From: Nitrosomonas eutropha
GTDB taxonomy: Bacteria; Pseudomonadota; Gammaproteobacteria; Burkholderiales; Nitrosomonadaceae
Length of the DNA: 64,000 nucleotides
Reading direction: 5' to 3'
Assembly: GCF_003201195.1 (NCBI RefSeq)
Contig: NZ_QICQ01000001.1
Coordinates: 1 to 64,000 of the forward strand
Part shown: positions 19,720 through 28,922 of the stretch, piece after piece
Position numbering within the stretch: position 1 is the first letter of the stretch
Layout: the number at the start of each line of letters is the position of its first letter
Program-made: the position numbers and the translations under genes
The notes under the pieces: generated by a model
What the model was told of the DNA's origin: nothing
The model's input: only the letters and a program-made list of their open reading frames with translations
Database searches by the model: none

Positions 19720-20871
19720 TCAGTCAGGGCGCACAATCCAAGTACTCTTCCTGGACGAAACTTTGCCTCGTAGGTACACCTCCTGCGTAGACGAGACGAA
19801 AGAACCAATCGAGAACTCCTGAACAGCCTTCTGTCGTGCCCGCAAGCCCATGGAAACCAGATCCGTGGGGCTCTCCAACACCTTTGTTAGAACCGAAGCT
19901 ATCGCCTGCGGATCTTGGATTGGCACAATCCAACCATCATGTCCATTGTCGACGTTCTCTGGTAAGCCGCCCGCATCACTTACGATCACAGGTATACCCA
20001 TAGCCATCATTTCTCGGCATGCAAACGAAATAGTCTCTATTTCTGATGACACAACGAACCCGACGTCCAACGCTGCCAAGAATGAGCGGACATCATCCAA
20101 AAGCCCTGTAAAAACGATACTATTGCGCATGTTTAGTGCCTCGACTCTGGCGCGCTGAGCATCTGATGGAAGTACGCCGGCAATCAAGATGACGATTTGG
20201 CTTCGTAGCACAGCAGGAAGAAGGGAGACGGCTTCGACCATATCCGGCCAATTCTTGTACTCCGCAGTCCCCGCATTGCTACCTACGACTAACCGCCCCG
20301 CCAAGTGAGTCGGAATCCAGCAACGTTTCGCAGCCCATCGCTCCTCTCGCGATGGGGGAGCAAACCTGTCTAAGTCAACACCATTTCGGATTACGTGCAG
20401 GCGGCACCCGCTGAAGTATGATTCGACCAACTTTTTCCGCGTATGGTCGCAGACGCAAATGACATGATCCGTAGCAAGCTTTGCACGAGCTAGCGCTCCG
20501 AGGCTTCGAGACAGGCGGTCACTATGTTGGGAATACACGAGCACTGGGCGCCAAGCGCCGGATCCCGTCAACGCGAGCATACAAGCACGATGATCTGCCG
20601 CGCCGTTAACATGAATAATGTCAAATTGCTCACGTCGCAAGGACGCTCTCAGCCGCCGAATGCCCAGCATCGTTTTTAGCAATCCCCCTTTGAACTCGTG
20701 CGGCATAGTCCGAACGCCTGGCAAAGCCGCAGCCGATTCGAAAAGTCGGCTCCCTCTGGGTGCTGCAATAACGATCTCGTGCACACTGCTGAGTTCCCGC
20801 GCAAGCGAGAGAATGTAAGTAGTGTGTCCTCCGCCGTCACCTCGATGAAAGTTGGTATAGAGAATCTTCAT
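19720..20871 (-). CDS. GT4-family glycosyltransferase
   Basis: A 383-residue GT-B glycosyltransferase from ATG 20871 (MKILYTNFHRGDGGGHTTY). The N-terminal glycine-rich loop and the C-terminal nucleotide-sugar motif (EIETISFACREMMAMGIPVI, then GGLPE) fit family 4. It would add a sugar to a lipopolysaccharide or capsule acceptor at the cytoplasmic face of the membrane. It stands alone rather than in a polysaccharide cluster. A cop-box-like site lies 392 bp upstream, too far for certainty. Confidence 0.85.
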   Translation of the reverse strand: MKILYTNFHRGDGGGHTTYILSLARELSSVHEIVIAAPRGSRLFESAAALPGVRTMPHEFKGGLLKTMLGIRRLRASLRREQFDIIHVNGAADHRACMLALTGSGAWRPVLVYSQHSDRLSRSLGALARAKLATDHVICVCDHTRKKLVESYFSGCRLHVIRNGVDLDRFAPPSREERWAAKRCWIPTHLAGRLVVGSNAGTAEYKNWPDMVEAVSLLPAVLRSQIVILIAGVLPSDAQRARVEALNMRNSIVFTGLLDDVRSFLAALDVGFVVSSEIETISFACREMMAMGIPVIVSDAGGLPENVDNGHDGWIVPIQDPQAIASVLTKVLESPTDLVSMGLRARQKAVQEFSIGSFVSSTQEVYLRGKVSSRKSTWIVRPD

Positions 20872-21956
20872 AATGACTGCGGTGCGGTGAAACAAGATAT
20901 CTTTTTCATATTCGAAATGGTCGCTATCGCTTAGAAATGACTCAGCACATCACGAGATGTTTGCTAGAGCTTGAAATGCTTCTGACCCGGAATTTGGAGA
21001 ATCCGCCTAGCCTTCCTTTGCAGCCAACTTTCCACTTTGACGCCTTCACGCATTCACATAGAACTGCCGACTCGCTGTTTATCAACGCCAGAAAACAACC
21101 TAAGCCTTGACCAAGCTACGTCTGCTTAAACGGAGCATCAGTCCAAAGTACTGCCGAGATCAAAGCTTTCTTAGCAAAGCCACAGCTGTGGGGCATGGCT
21201 AGCTCTTCGTCTGCAAGACGCGAATGGTAAGCGTACAGACGTGACAAACGTCAAACCCTAGGATTACATTTTTGCAATGCACATTAGAAGCGCGCCCATC
21301 CAGATAGGCAGCTTTGAAGACTGCAGACTTCCGGCAGCTCAATAGCGGCCACTCCCATGAACATGGTTCAATTCACGTTTTTAGTCACGCAGCGCTAAGG
21401 TAGAAAGACTCAGTCGATTGGCGTCGGCCTGTGCCACAGCGTCTAAGTTGGCATGATATCCATCAGTGTGCAGAACCCCATGCGCGCTGATGGGAGATTA
21501 CGCTTGACTCGATAGCAGCTATGGTGTGTGGTTTTTCTTTCCGAAACGGCGGCATGTCGGGGAAGAAACTAGGCATGTCTAAAGCGATAGTTCAAACTGG
21601 TCGTACGGTTTGGTAATGGTTCGCAGCCGCTTCGCTAGTGACGCTGATATCAACTGTTCCGACGTTGTTCATCGGTGAGATGAAGCGCCCTGAGCGTAAT
21701 GGAGGCATGCATGTTTGGCCGCAAAGGCGACCATTCAGTGAACTACCGATAATAATTTTCTTCGACGAGATGGACTGTGTACGCCTGCCAGAACCACTCA
21801 GGCAAACATCATTATGCATCGAGTTGGATAACAAAAAAGTAATGCGCGTGTTCGGAAACTGACTAGGCTGATTTCCTACAATTCATTCAAGCGGTTTAAC
21901 TTTCATCACGCGCCATTGCGCAGCCGCATGAGTTCGTAAATTCTAGGAGTAAACGT
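20872..21956. other. 1.1-kb stretch without a supported gene
   Basis: I find no convincing gene here. A 74-codon frame at 21638-21862 on the plus strand has no recognisable domain and an odd composition. A minus-strand stretch of about 33 open codons near 21385-21482 (containing DAVAQADANRLSLSTL) looks protein-like but lacks a start. Together with an orphan cop-box-like site at 21263-21278 this suggests a decayed gene. Confidence 0.4.
21263..21278. promoter_or_regulatory. Orphan cop-box-like palindrome
   Basis: ATTACA-TTTT-TGCAAT, one mismatch from the consensus. The nearest gene starts are 392 bp away (GT4, minus) and 679 bp away (DUF4148, plus), so its present target is unclear. Confidence 0.5.
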
Positions 21957-22241
21957 ATGACCAACTTGAAAAAGAAACTTTTCGCAGCAGTGCTGCTGGC
22001 CACAACGGCGATGGCGGTCAGCGCACAGCCGCATACCTCAGTTTTTGGAGAGCCCAAGACGCGTGCGGAGGTACGAGCGGATCTAGAATTGTGGAAAAAA
22101 GCAGGGCTTGATAAATTCTGGGCTGGCGAGAGTACCCCAGATACCTTTAGCCGTGAATACAGGTCCGCCTACGCCGAGTATGTGCGGCTGCGTAGTGGCC
22201 CTGAATATAATGCAGAGGTCCAGCGGCAATCGGGACTTTAG
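21957..22241 (+). CDS. DUF4148 exported protein
   Basis: A 94-residue protein with a signal sequence (LFAAVLLATTAMAVSA), then the DUF4148 motif KTRAEVRADLELWKKAGLDK and a closing block SAYAEYVRLRSGPEY. It closely resembles the gene at 29171-29470 and is followed by a strong terminator, so it is a single-gene unit. The function is unknown; a small periplasmic stress protein is the best guess. Confidence 0.82.
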   Translation: MTNLKKKLFAAVLLATTAMAVSAQPHTSVFGEPKTRAEVRADLELWKKAGLDKFWAGESTPDTFSREYRSAYAEYVRLRSGPEYNAEVQRQSGL

Positions 22242-22286
22242 TTCGATTTGACGACGCTCTTCTCCGCGATGGGATAGCGGTAGTCA

Positions 22287-22322
22287 CCGCGCACGGCTAC
22301 ATTTGTGCGCGGTTTTTTTTCC
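22287..22322 (+). terminator. Intrinsic terminator after DUF4148
   Basis: Stem CCGCGCAC / GTGCGCGG with a 10-base loop, followed by eight or more T. It lies 46 bases after the DUF4148 stop. Confidence 0.92.
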
Positions 22323-22383
22323 AATGTTCCAGCCGGTCATATCCATGTGTGGAGCGTTTAATATCCTCACACGCAAACCGAAG

Positions 22384-23718
22384 CTAATGTATTGGTCTAG
22401 CCACTGTAAATCCCATCGTGACCAATCGATCAACCGACCGGGCGAACGTTTTGCCGCTGTGCATTCGAGCTATCGCGGCAACGATTGCTAACCCCAGCCC
22501 AAAATGATCTTGATCGCTAGACACTCGCCCTGCCGGTAATCTGACGAACCGCTCAAAACACCTTACCAGGTGCTCTTGTTCAACAGGAGTGCCAAGATTA
22601 CAAACTGCGATCCGCACTTCTTCGCCTGCTGTTTCTACTACAATCAGCACGTCGCTAAACGGGTCGGCATGCCGGATCGCGTTTGATATCAGATTCGACA
22701 CGGCGCGTTGAAAAAGCGTACGGCTAATCATGGCTGAGGCGTCGCCCACTAGCAGTAATTTCACATCAGCTTCTTCGGCTTGGGCTTCGTGATAATCCAT
22801 TACCTCCCGGATGGTAATGGCAATACTGTTGGTCGGTTCTGTCTTGATCCTCGTACCGCCATCGGCCCGCGCGAGGAGCAATATGTCGCTTATGACTCTT
22901 TCCATTCTGTGTAGATCTTCCAGGTTAGAAACAAGCATTTCTTCAAGCGAGCGCTCATAGCGTTTAGAGCTTAATGCCAGCTCGGTTTCACCAATCAGCG
23001 TTGCTAACGGCGTCCTTAACTCATGTGCCAGATTGGCATTAAACTCCTCCATCTGAGCATAGGCACCCTCGATACGCTCGAGTAACGCGTTGAACTGGGC
23101 AATCAAGGGGCGAATTTCTACTGCAGAGTCCTTCGCTTCAAGCCGCTCGCCAAGCCGCTCCGGAGACAGCTTTACGACCTGGCTACTCAATGCATCGATC
23201 GGGGCCAGGGCCCTGCGAACCAACCATGCGGCACCTAATGACGCGAGCACTGCGCCTAAAATTGCGCAAATAAATAGGGCCAATGCCAAGCGCCTGAGAA
23301 AGCGAACGTCGGAAGTGATGTCCATGCTCAGTTGCGCCTGGATCGGTCCGGTCGATAACGCATGTTCCGGCAGCGTAAACGTCAGCTGTCGAAACATCTT
23401 TGCCTCAGCGTTTAACGGTCTCTTTCCAAACGTATTGGTCACACTGCTACTCTGCAGGACTAACGAAAGCTCTGGATGGCCGTGGAAGAAATCCAAGAGC
23501 TGATGTTGCAACGATTCCGAGCTATCTTTAGATACGCTTTCCGTCGCTAAATGCTGAATTGCCCTCTTCTTTTCCGCCAACAGCTCAGTCTGGCGGGTCG
23601 CGAAGTTCGAACTAATAGCAAGATAAACAGCTGTACAGATCAGTCCTACACTTACCAAGGTATGTATCGCGAGCCAACGTGAAAGTCGGCCTCGAATTGA
23701 GTTTGAGCAACTCAACAT
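22384..23718 (-). CDS. Sensor histidine kinase, second two-component system
   Basis: A 444-residue membrane kinase. Helices lie near 15-35 and 143-165 with a periplasmic domain of about 105 residues between them, followed by HAMP, the motif AHELRTPLAT (His232) and an ATPase domain (NLISNAIRHA, FGLGLAIV). It is related to heavy-metal sensor kinases but clearly different from CopS at 550-1971. It overlaps the regulator gene by 7 bases. The signal is probably a metal, from context; an envelope-stress ligand is possible. Confidence 0.9.
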   Translation of the reverse strand: MLSCSNSIRGRLSRWLAIHTLVSVGLICTAVYLAISSNFATRQTELLAEKKRAIQHLATESVSKDSSESLQHQLLDFFHGHPELSLVLQSSSVTNTFGKRPLNAEAKMFRQLTFTLPEHALSTGPIQAQLSMDITSDVRFLRRLALALFICAILGAVLASLGAAWLVRRALAPIDALSSQVVKLSPERLGERLEAKDSAVEIRPLIAQFNALLERIEGAYAQMEEFNANLAHELRTPLATLIGETELALSSKRYERSLEEMLVSNLEDLHRMERVISDILLLARADGGTRIKTEPTNSIAITIREVMDYHEAQAEEADVKLLLVGDASAMISRTLFQRAVSNLISNAIRHADPFSDVLIVVETAGEEVRIAVCNLGTPVEQEHLVRCFERFVRLPAGRVSSDQDHFGLGLAIVAAIARMHSGKTFARSVDRLVTMGFTVARPIH

Positions 23719-24407
23719 TCTTGATCCCGAGCCTCAATCACATAGCCCATACCGCGCACGGTGTGTATGAGTTTGCTCTCGAACGGGCCATCCACTTTTG
23801 CGCGTAACCGTCGGACAGCCGCTTCAACTACGTTAGTATTATTGTTGAAGTTAATATCCCATACCTGTTCCGCTAAAGTCTGCCGCGATAAGACTTGGCC
23901 ACACTTACGCATGAACAGCTGGAGCAAAGCGAACTCTTTCAAAGTCAAGCTGATCGGTTGCTCGTTCCGATAGACGCGTCGGCGCTGAAGATCTAGTTCT
24001 AGATCGGCTACGCGAACGATATTCGTGTGGGCCTCAGCCAAGTTTGCGGGATCGTTCCTACGAGCCAGCGCAAAGATCCGAGCCATGAGCTCGGTCAGCG
24101 AGAAGGGCTTGGGAAGGTAGTCATCAGCGCCATCCTCCAACCCTCTAACCCGGTCTTCAACCCGGTCTCTTGCGCTGAGCATTATCACTGGCACACGACT
24201 CTTTTTGCGCAATTCGCGTAACAATTGAAAACCATCCATACCCGGCAACATTACATCAAGGAGGATAAGATCGTATGGGGTTTCCTGTGCGAAATATAGA
24301 CCTTCCCTGCCGTCGCCAGCAACATCAACCACATAGCCATGCTCCGTCAACGCCCGACGTAAGTAATCCGCAAGCTTTTTTTCATCTTCGACCACAAGAA
24401 CTTTCAT
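23712..24407 (-). CDS. OmpR-family response regulator, second system
   Basis: A 231-residue regulator from ATG 24407 (MKVLVVEDEKKLADY). It has receiver residues EDE, phosphorylated Asp51 in LILLDVMLPGMDGF, Lys in LPKPFSL and a C-terminal winged helix ending VRGMGYVIEA. It is related to CopR/CusR/IrlR regulators. A cop-box-like site lies 159 bp upstream, so it may be controlled by CopR or by itself, and the two systems may share targets. Confidence 0.92.
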   Translation of the reverse strand: MKVLVVEDEKKLADYLRRALTEHGYVVDVAGDGREGLYFAQETPYDLILLDVMLPGMDGFQLLRELRKKSRVPVIMLSARDRVEDRVRGLEDGADDYLPKPFSLTELMARIFALARRNDPANLAEAHTNIVRVADLELDLQRRRVYRNEQPISLTLKEFALLQLFMRKCGQVLSRQTLAEQVWDINFNNNTNVVEAAVRRLRAKVDGPFESKLIHTVRGMGYVIEARDQEC

Positions 24408-24565
24408 TGCGGGTGTGATTCCTCCATGGGATAAGGGCTGAGCGCACAGTGGCGCGTGAGGCGACACCGCATCTGCTGTCGTAACTAGCAGCTCGTTCCT
24501 AACGCACGGTATTCTCGCAACTGTATACGTTACGTTATTCAGCCTGTCATTAGACGAACACAATC

Positions 24566-24581
24566 ATTACAAATTCGTAAT
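24566..24581. promoter_or_regulatory. Cop-box-like palindrome upstream of second regulator
   Basis: ATTACA-AATT-CGTAAT, one mismatch from the consensus, 159 bp upstream of the regulator start. It is in the 302-base gap 24408-24709, which holds nothing else seen. Confidence 0.55.
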
Positions 24582-24709
24582 CTCGGCCGCATATGTAGTT
24601 TGGCGTGTGAACTGCCACTAACAATGGGATGGTCGCTACCATCACATTTTTGACATATTTAGGCCTCGTCGCAATGCGTCACCGTTCAAGTGGTCTATAT
24701 GAGACTATT

Positions 24710-25732
24710 TTATGCATGTGAGCGCTCGGAACTGGCAGTCATTTGGTCCACTACTCTTCCTCGCTTCAGCACCTCATGCACCAAATACACGGGACGTTGC
24801 TTAGTTTCGTAATAAGTCTTGCCGATGTACTCGCCAAGCAGCCCAATTGACAGCAATTGGGCACCACCAAGAAATGTAATCATGGCAATGAGGGAAGGGT
24901 AACCTTGCACTGGGTCGCCGAAGACAAGCGTCTTGGCAACAATCCACAGGGCGAAAATAATGCCAAGAAATGCCGTCAGCAGGCCTCCAGCGACGACAAG
25001 GCGCAGCGGAGCGGTGGAGAAAGAAGTAATGCCCTGAAAGGCGAGGTTAAACAGGCTGGCGTAGTTCCATTTGGTAGTGCCCGCCACACGCGGCATCCGA
25101 TCATACTCAATGACTGTCGTGGGCAAGCCTATCCAGGCAAACAAGCCTTTCATGTAGCGATTCCGCTCGTTCAACTGTTGCAGGGCATAGATAGCCTTGC
25201 GGCTTAACAAGCGAAAATCACCGGTATCGGGTGGGATCTCCACGTCGCTGACAGCATTGAGCACTCGGTAGAAGTGATGTGCGCTGCGGCGCTTGAACCA
25301 GGTTTCGCCTGCTCTTGAGCTGCGGCGCATACAAACGACGTCCGCACCCTCGTTCCAGGCTTGCATCATTTGGGGGATTAACTCTGGAGGATCCTGCAAA
25401 TCGGCATCCATGATGACGACCGCAGCGCCGACGGCATGCGCTAGACCTGCTGTCAGAGCCGCTTCCTTTCCAAAGTTTCTGCTTAGGAATACAGCTGTGA
25501 CAGCAGAATCATCTTTGGTCAGCCGCCTCATCATAGCGGGCGTACCGTCGCGACTACCATCATCCACTAATACCAGCTCATAAGCAACCTGCAGTTCGGC
25601 AAGCACTGCGGTCAGCCGCTCGTACATAACCGTGATCACCTCCTGCTCGTTGTACAACGGAATCACCACCGACAACTCCGTCATGTCAGCCTTATCCAAG
25701 TCAGGGCCCATTTTCTCGACCAACGCGTTCAT
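24710..25732 (-). CDS. GtrB-like GT2 glycosyltransferase (polyprenyl phosphate)
   Basis: A 340-residue enzyme from ATG 25732, which has aaagga about 10 bases upstream. The GT-A domain has VVIPLYNEQE, the metal-binding DADLQDPPE and the family block DTGDFRLLSR, followed by two C-terminal helices (VVAGGLLTAFLGIIFALWIV and ITFLGGAQLLSIGLLG). Such enzymes move a sugar from a nucleotide donor to undecaprenyl phosphate for later use on lipid A, O-antigen or wall polymers. The flippase and periplasmic transferase that usually accompany GtrB are not present. A cop-box-like site lies 135 bp upstream. Confidence 0.88.
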   Translation of the reverse strand: MNALVEKMGPDLDKADMTELSVVIPLYNEQEVITVMYERLTAVLAELQVAYELVLVDDGSRDGTPAMMRRLTKDDSAVTAVFLSRNFGKEAALTAGLAHAVGAAVVIMDADLQDPPELIPQMMQAWNEGADVVCMRRSSRAGETWFKRRSAHHFYRVLNAVSDVEIPPDTGDFRLLSRKAIYALQQLNERNRYMKGLFAWIGLPTTVIEYDRMPRVAGTTKWNYASLFNLAFQGITSFSTAPLRLVVAGGLLTAFLGIIFALWIVAKTLVFGDPVQGYPSLIAMITFLGGAQLLSIGLLGEYIGKTYYETKQRPVYLVHEVLKRGRVVDQMTASSERSHA

Positions 25733-25866
25733 GGAACACAATCCTTTGTAACGAATAAAACTCATCACCGCAATTGCGGCGTTGGTGTAGGAAACGAGCC
25801 GTTCATGGTTCTCGCCATATAGTTTTAATTCTAATTAAGCAAAACCGTCAGTTCAGTGACGGCTCA

Positions 25867-25882
25867 ATTACCTTTTTGTAAT
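25867..25882. promoter_or_regulatory. Cop-box-like palindrome upstream of GtrB-like gene
   Basis: ATTACC-TTTT-TGTAAT, one mismatch from the consensus, 135 bp upstream of the start. The gap 25733-26059 holds nothing else I can support. Confidence 0.55.
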
Positions 25883-26059
25883 CCATCTGGAACGTAAGCT
25901 GGTCGGTCGATTGGCAATGCCTTTGGAGTCTCGGATCGCCAACTCCATGATTCCCTATTCGAGTTGGAATTTACCGTTCATACTCTAACGCTTTGCACCT
26001 CACGGTTCAGTTCAAATCGTCGGGCATTCCTGGACTTTGCTGCCAAGTGATAGAATTGA

Positions 26060-26212
26060 CTTTCCTCTTTGGGGAGTAGCCTACTTTCAACTTAGCGCGA
26101 AAGGGTTGCGTCAACATTCTTGGCTCCAAAGCCATGGCGCAAGCGGCCGAAAGGCATGGCGAGACGATAGACTTTTCCAGTACGCTGCCGAGCCGTACCG
26201 GAAAGTCCATGT
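26060..26212 (+). ncRNA. yybP-ykoY manganese riboswitch upstream of mntP
   Basis: The leader contains the two conserved pieces of this class: GGGGAGTAGC at 26071-26080 and GGCATGGCGAGACG at 26153-26166, with paired arms between them. It precedes a manganese exporter, the usual target of the class. Just downstream an imperfect hairpin at 26170-26207 (GACTTTTCC pairing with GGAAAGTC) is a likely expression platform. No T-run follows, so control of translation is more likely than termination. Confidence 0.85.
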
Positions 26213-26237
26213 GTCGCTCGGCTGGAACCACTCCCGC

Positions 26238-26801
26238 ATGAATTTTTTTTCTACGATGATCCTGGCGTTGGCCATGTCAACCGACGCGTTTGCGGCCGCC
26301 GTCGGCAAAGGCACCGCCCTTCGCAATCCTCGCCTATCGGAAGCGCTACGCACTGGAATTATTTTTGGTGTAATCGAAGGCCTCACACCGTTAGTTGGAT
26401 GGGCTCTGGGGTCCATCGCAGCTGATTCCGTCGCAGATTGGGATCATTGGATCGCTTTCACTCTCCTCTTGATTCTGGGCCTGTTGATGATCCGCGCCGG
26501 CCTTCGGGCTGAAGAGCCCGAAGCCACTCCTGCGATCCGTCACTCGTTTTGGTTACTTGCCGCCACGGGATTCGCCACCAGCATTGATGCGATGGCCGTG
26601 GGCGTCAGTCTGGCATTTATCGATAACAATATTCTGATAACGGCTGCGGCCATTGGCTTAGCGACGTTCCTAATGGTGACGCTAGGTGTCATGGTCGGCC
26701 GGTTGATTGGCAATGTGGCCGGTAAATGGGCAGAAATTCTTGGCGGGTTAGCGCTAATGGGTGTCGGTACGGTCATTCTGTATGAGCACCTCACCATGTA
26801 A
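26238..26801 (+). CDS. mntP: MntP manganese exporter
   Basis: A 187-residue inner-membrane protein from ATG 26238 ([20 protein letters not shown]). It has six hydrophobic helices in two similar halves with the acidic motifs STDAFA and [10 protein letters not shown]. MntP exports Mn(II). Upstream codons in the same frame belong to the riboswitch leader, which fixes the start. It is followed by a hairpin and the convergent dmeF gene. Confidence 0.94.
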   Translation: MNFFSTMILALAMSTDAFAAAVGKGTALRNPRLSEALRTGIIFGVIEGLTPLVGWALGSIAADSVADWDHWIAFTLLLILGLLMIRAGLRAEEPEATPAIRHSFWLLAATGFATSIDAMAVGVSLAFIDNNILITAAAIGLATFLMVTLGVMVGRLIGNVAGKWAEILGGLALMGVGTVILYEHLTM

Positions 26802-26812
26802 GAAGCGAATGA

Positions 26813-26842
26813 ATTAGGCGACGCTGAGCGGCTACGCCTAAT
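26813..26842. terminator. Hairpin between convergent mntP and dmeF
   Basis: ATTAGGCG at 26813-26820 pairs with CGCCTAAT at 26835-26842 across a 14-base loop. It lies between two convergent stops (26801 and 26845), so a bidirectional terminator is likely, though no good T-run follows on either side. Confidence 0.5.
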
Positions 26843-26844
26843 AC

Positions 26845-27777
26845 TTATGTATGTAGATTGTTTATTTCCACGGTTACATGGACAAGTTCATCATGAATGC
26901 TCAGTTGCTGCCGAATCTGGTCTGCCGTAATCGAGCTTGACGTGGCGAGCGACACAATACACGCATACTTTCCTGCGCCAACCCTCCATACATGAAGATC
27001 GGTGATCTGCACCGTCGGGGTTTGACGTAAAGCTTCTCGGATTTCCTCTACCACCGGGATATCCATTTCCGCGTCCAACAAGACGCGCCCGGTCTCGCGC
27101 AATAGGCCTTTTGCCCACATCGCCACGAGGGCTGCACCAACAATCCCCATAAGAGGATCGAGCCATGCTGCGCCCCACAGCTTTCCGCCCAGCAAAGCGA
27201 TTATCGCCAGGACAGAGGTCGCCGCATCGGCAATGACGTGCAGGTACGCTGAACGCAGGTTCAGATCATGGTGATGGTGGTGCGCTGTGCCCTCTCCTGC
27301 ATGATGCGCGTGATGGTGCCCATGATCTCCTCGTAACAGCCACGCGCAGGCCAGATTCACCAGCAAGCCGACGACAGCAATGCTAATTGCTTGGTTGTAG
27401 TGGATTTCAGTGGGAGAAAAGAGTCTTTCGACTGACTGGAAAAGCATCAAACCGGCCACACCCAACAACATGATGGCGCTGGAGTATCCACCTAGGATCT
27501 CAATCTTCCAGGTTCCAAAGGCGAAACGTCGATCATCGGCGTAGCGCCTGGCTGCGGCATATGCAAGGACAGAGAGCCCAAGCGCTAAAGCGTGCGAGCT
27601 CATGTGCCAACCGTCAGCCAGGAGCGCCATGGAGTTGTACCACCAACCGCCCACTATCTCGGCGACCATCATGGTAGCCGTGAGCCATACAGCCCAGCGA
27701 GTCCTACGCTCAGCAACAGGATTACCTTGATCAAATACGTGGGAATGCTGCCAACGATGAGCTGATGTGTGAATCAT
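26845..27777 (-). CDS. dmeF: DmeF cation diffusion facilitator (Co/Ni)
   Basis: A 310-residue CDF transporter. Six helices are predicted, with the metal-site motif HMSSHALALG in the second and HVIADAATSV in the fifth. A cytoplasmic His-rich loop (GDHGHHHAHH and HHHHHDL) lies between helices 4 and 5. The N-terminal HVFDQGN segment is typical of DmeF. It exports Co(II), Ni(II) and other divalent ions. It is divergent from its likely repressor dmeR. Confidence 0.93.
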   Translation of the reverse strand: MIHTSAHRWQHSHVFDQGNPVAERRTRWAVWLTATMMVAEIVGGWWYNSMALLADGWHMSSHALALGLSVLAYAAARRYADDRRFAFGTWKIEILGGYSSAIMLLGVAGLMLFQSVERLFSPTEIHYNQAISIAVVGLLVNLACAWLLRGDHGHHHAHHAGEGTAHHHHHDLNLRSAYLHVIADAATSVLAIIALLGGKLWGAAWLDPLMGIVGAALVAMWAKGLLRETGRVLLDAEMDIPVVEEIREALRQTPTVQITDLHVWRVGAGKYACIVSLATSSSITADQIRQQLSIHDELVHVTVEINNLHT

Positions 27778-27801
27778 GAGGACCTCTAGTTTATGTCAAC
27801 G

Positions 27802-27827
27802 TATACTATACCCCAGTACCCTATTAT
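27802..27827. promoter_or_regulatory. Candidate DmeR operator
   Basis: The 66-base gap between dmeF and dmeR has TATACTATACCCCAGTACCC at 27802-27821. AT-rich flanks with TACT/AGTA around a C-tract resemble sites of RcnR/DmeR repressors. No exact consensus is available to me. Confidence 0.4.
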
Positions 27828-27843
27828 TTACGGTGAAATTCAA

Positions 27844-28119
27844 ATGGCGCACACAGTTAAAAGCAAGGGCCGCCTCCTAGCACGGGTGCGGCGAATTCAT
27901 GGTCAGACGGCTGCCCTGGAGGCCGCTATAGAAGCGGAAAACGAGTGTCTTGGGATACTCCAGCAGATTGCAGCTATCCGCGGAGCGGTACATGGCCTCA
28001 TGGTCGAGGTGCTGGAAGGCCAGATTCGCGAGCACGTGGCGGCCGAAAACTTATCACTTGCAGAGCGCGAACAAGAGGTCAACCAGTTGGCTGAAGTGCT
28101 GCGATCCTACCTGAAGTAA
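27844..28119 (+). CDS. dmeR: DmeR, RcnR/CsoR-type metal repressor
   Basis: A 91-residue all-helical repressor from ATG 27844 (MAHTVKSKGRLLARVRRIHG). It has the Cys in ENECLGILQQ and His residues in GAVHGLMVE and REHV that form the RcnR-type metal site. Family members release DNA on binding Ni(II) or Co(II). Its divergent position next to dmeF supports the role. A formaldehyde-sensing FrmR function is less likely as no formaldehyde genes are near. Confidence 0.9.
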   Translation: MAHTVKSKGRLLARVRRIHGQTAALEAAIEAENECLGILQQIAAIRGAVHGLMVEVLEGQIREHVAAENLSLAEREQEVNQLAEVLRSYLK

Positions 28120-28158
28120 AGCCTCGGGCTGACTTAACTACGCGTCTGGTTCTCGACC

Positions 28159-28922
28159 TCACTGACTTGGCACGACCGAATCTAAATAGCGCAAAAGCTT
28201 CTCGAGTGCTGGAAACCCAGCGACCTGGAAGTCGATCTATGCGGCCTGCCTGTCGTAGAAGACGATGCCAGACGATCCAAAAAGCCCAAAACGTTTGAGC
28301 AGTGCCTGATCGTCGGCATTGTTTGCGATCACATCGGTCTTGGGCAGCACGGCGTCTTTGAGGCGCTTTCTTACCTGTGAGCCTGTAAACATGAAAGGCC
28401 CCTAACTTTCTTAAACTGCAGCTCGGGCGAGCCGATATTTTGCGTGGTTGCAACACTTGGCCCCCTAAGACCGTTCAGAGGCTTCAGCACATCACAGCCT
28501 CCTGACAACACGCCAACGAGGAAAGCAATACCCGAAATTAGTGTAATACCCGATTCCTCTTTACCTAAATACGCAAACCCGAGTGAGCCATCAGGCAGCG
28601 GATCCTGTACCTTCAAGCAGATCGCAGAAATAATGAGCAAGACGGCCTATAAACTCATATGGACGAAGGAAGGTATAACCGGGAAAATCAGGAAGATGGC
28701 CACAGCCAGCATCATGACATCTCAAAAGATTCGCACTGACGTCACCCAACGTCCAGCCTTAAGCAAAAGTGCACCCGCTGTGGTGCCAAAGATCAGAAGC
28801 GGAACACCCATCCCGAGAAAAGCGTATCCGAGCAGGTGCATTAGCGCGAAAACGTGATCGGTGAAGCGCGCCGTGTCGGTGTAATACTCCCCAATGCGCA
28901 GGTTGGATTCGTAATAATTCAA
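28159..28922 (-). pseudogene. dsbD: Decayed dsbD remnant
   Basis: Read on the minus strand, pieces of the C-terminal half of DsbD appear in order: [50 protein letters not shown] with SGGCDVLKPL, and the thioredoxin-like end DDQALLKRFGLFGSSGIVFY. They are broken by in-frame stops (TGA after SVRIF, TAG after HMSL, TAG after YDRQAA) and by frame changes. The frame also runs upstream to 29138 through a TAG at about 28929, but I cannot assign that part. DsbD moves electrons across the inner membrane; this copy cannot work. CcdA and the TlpA-like gene elsewhere in the window cover related functions. Confidence 0.75.

Noticed and set aside
21638..21862. 74-codon plus-strand frame
   Set aside because: No ribosome site, no signal, no known domain, and it overlaps an equally long frame on the other strand; treated as chance.
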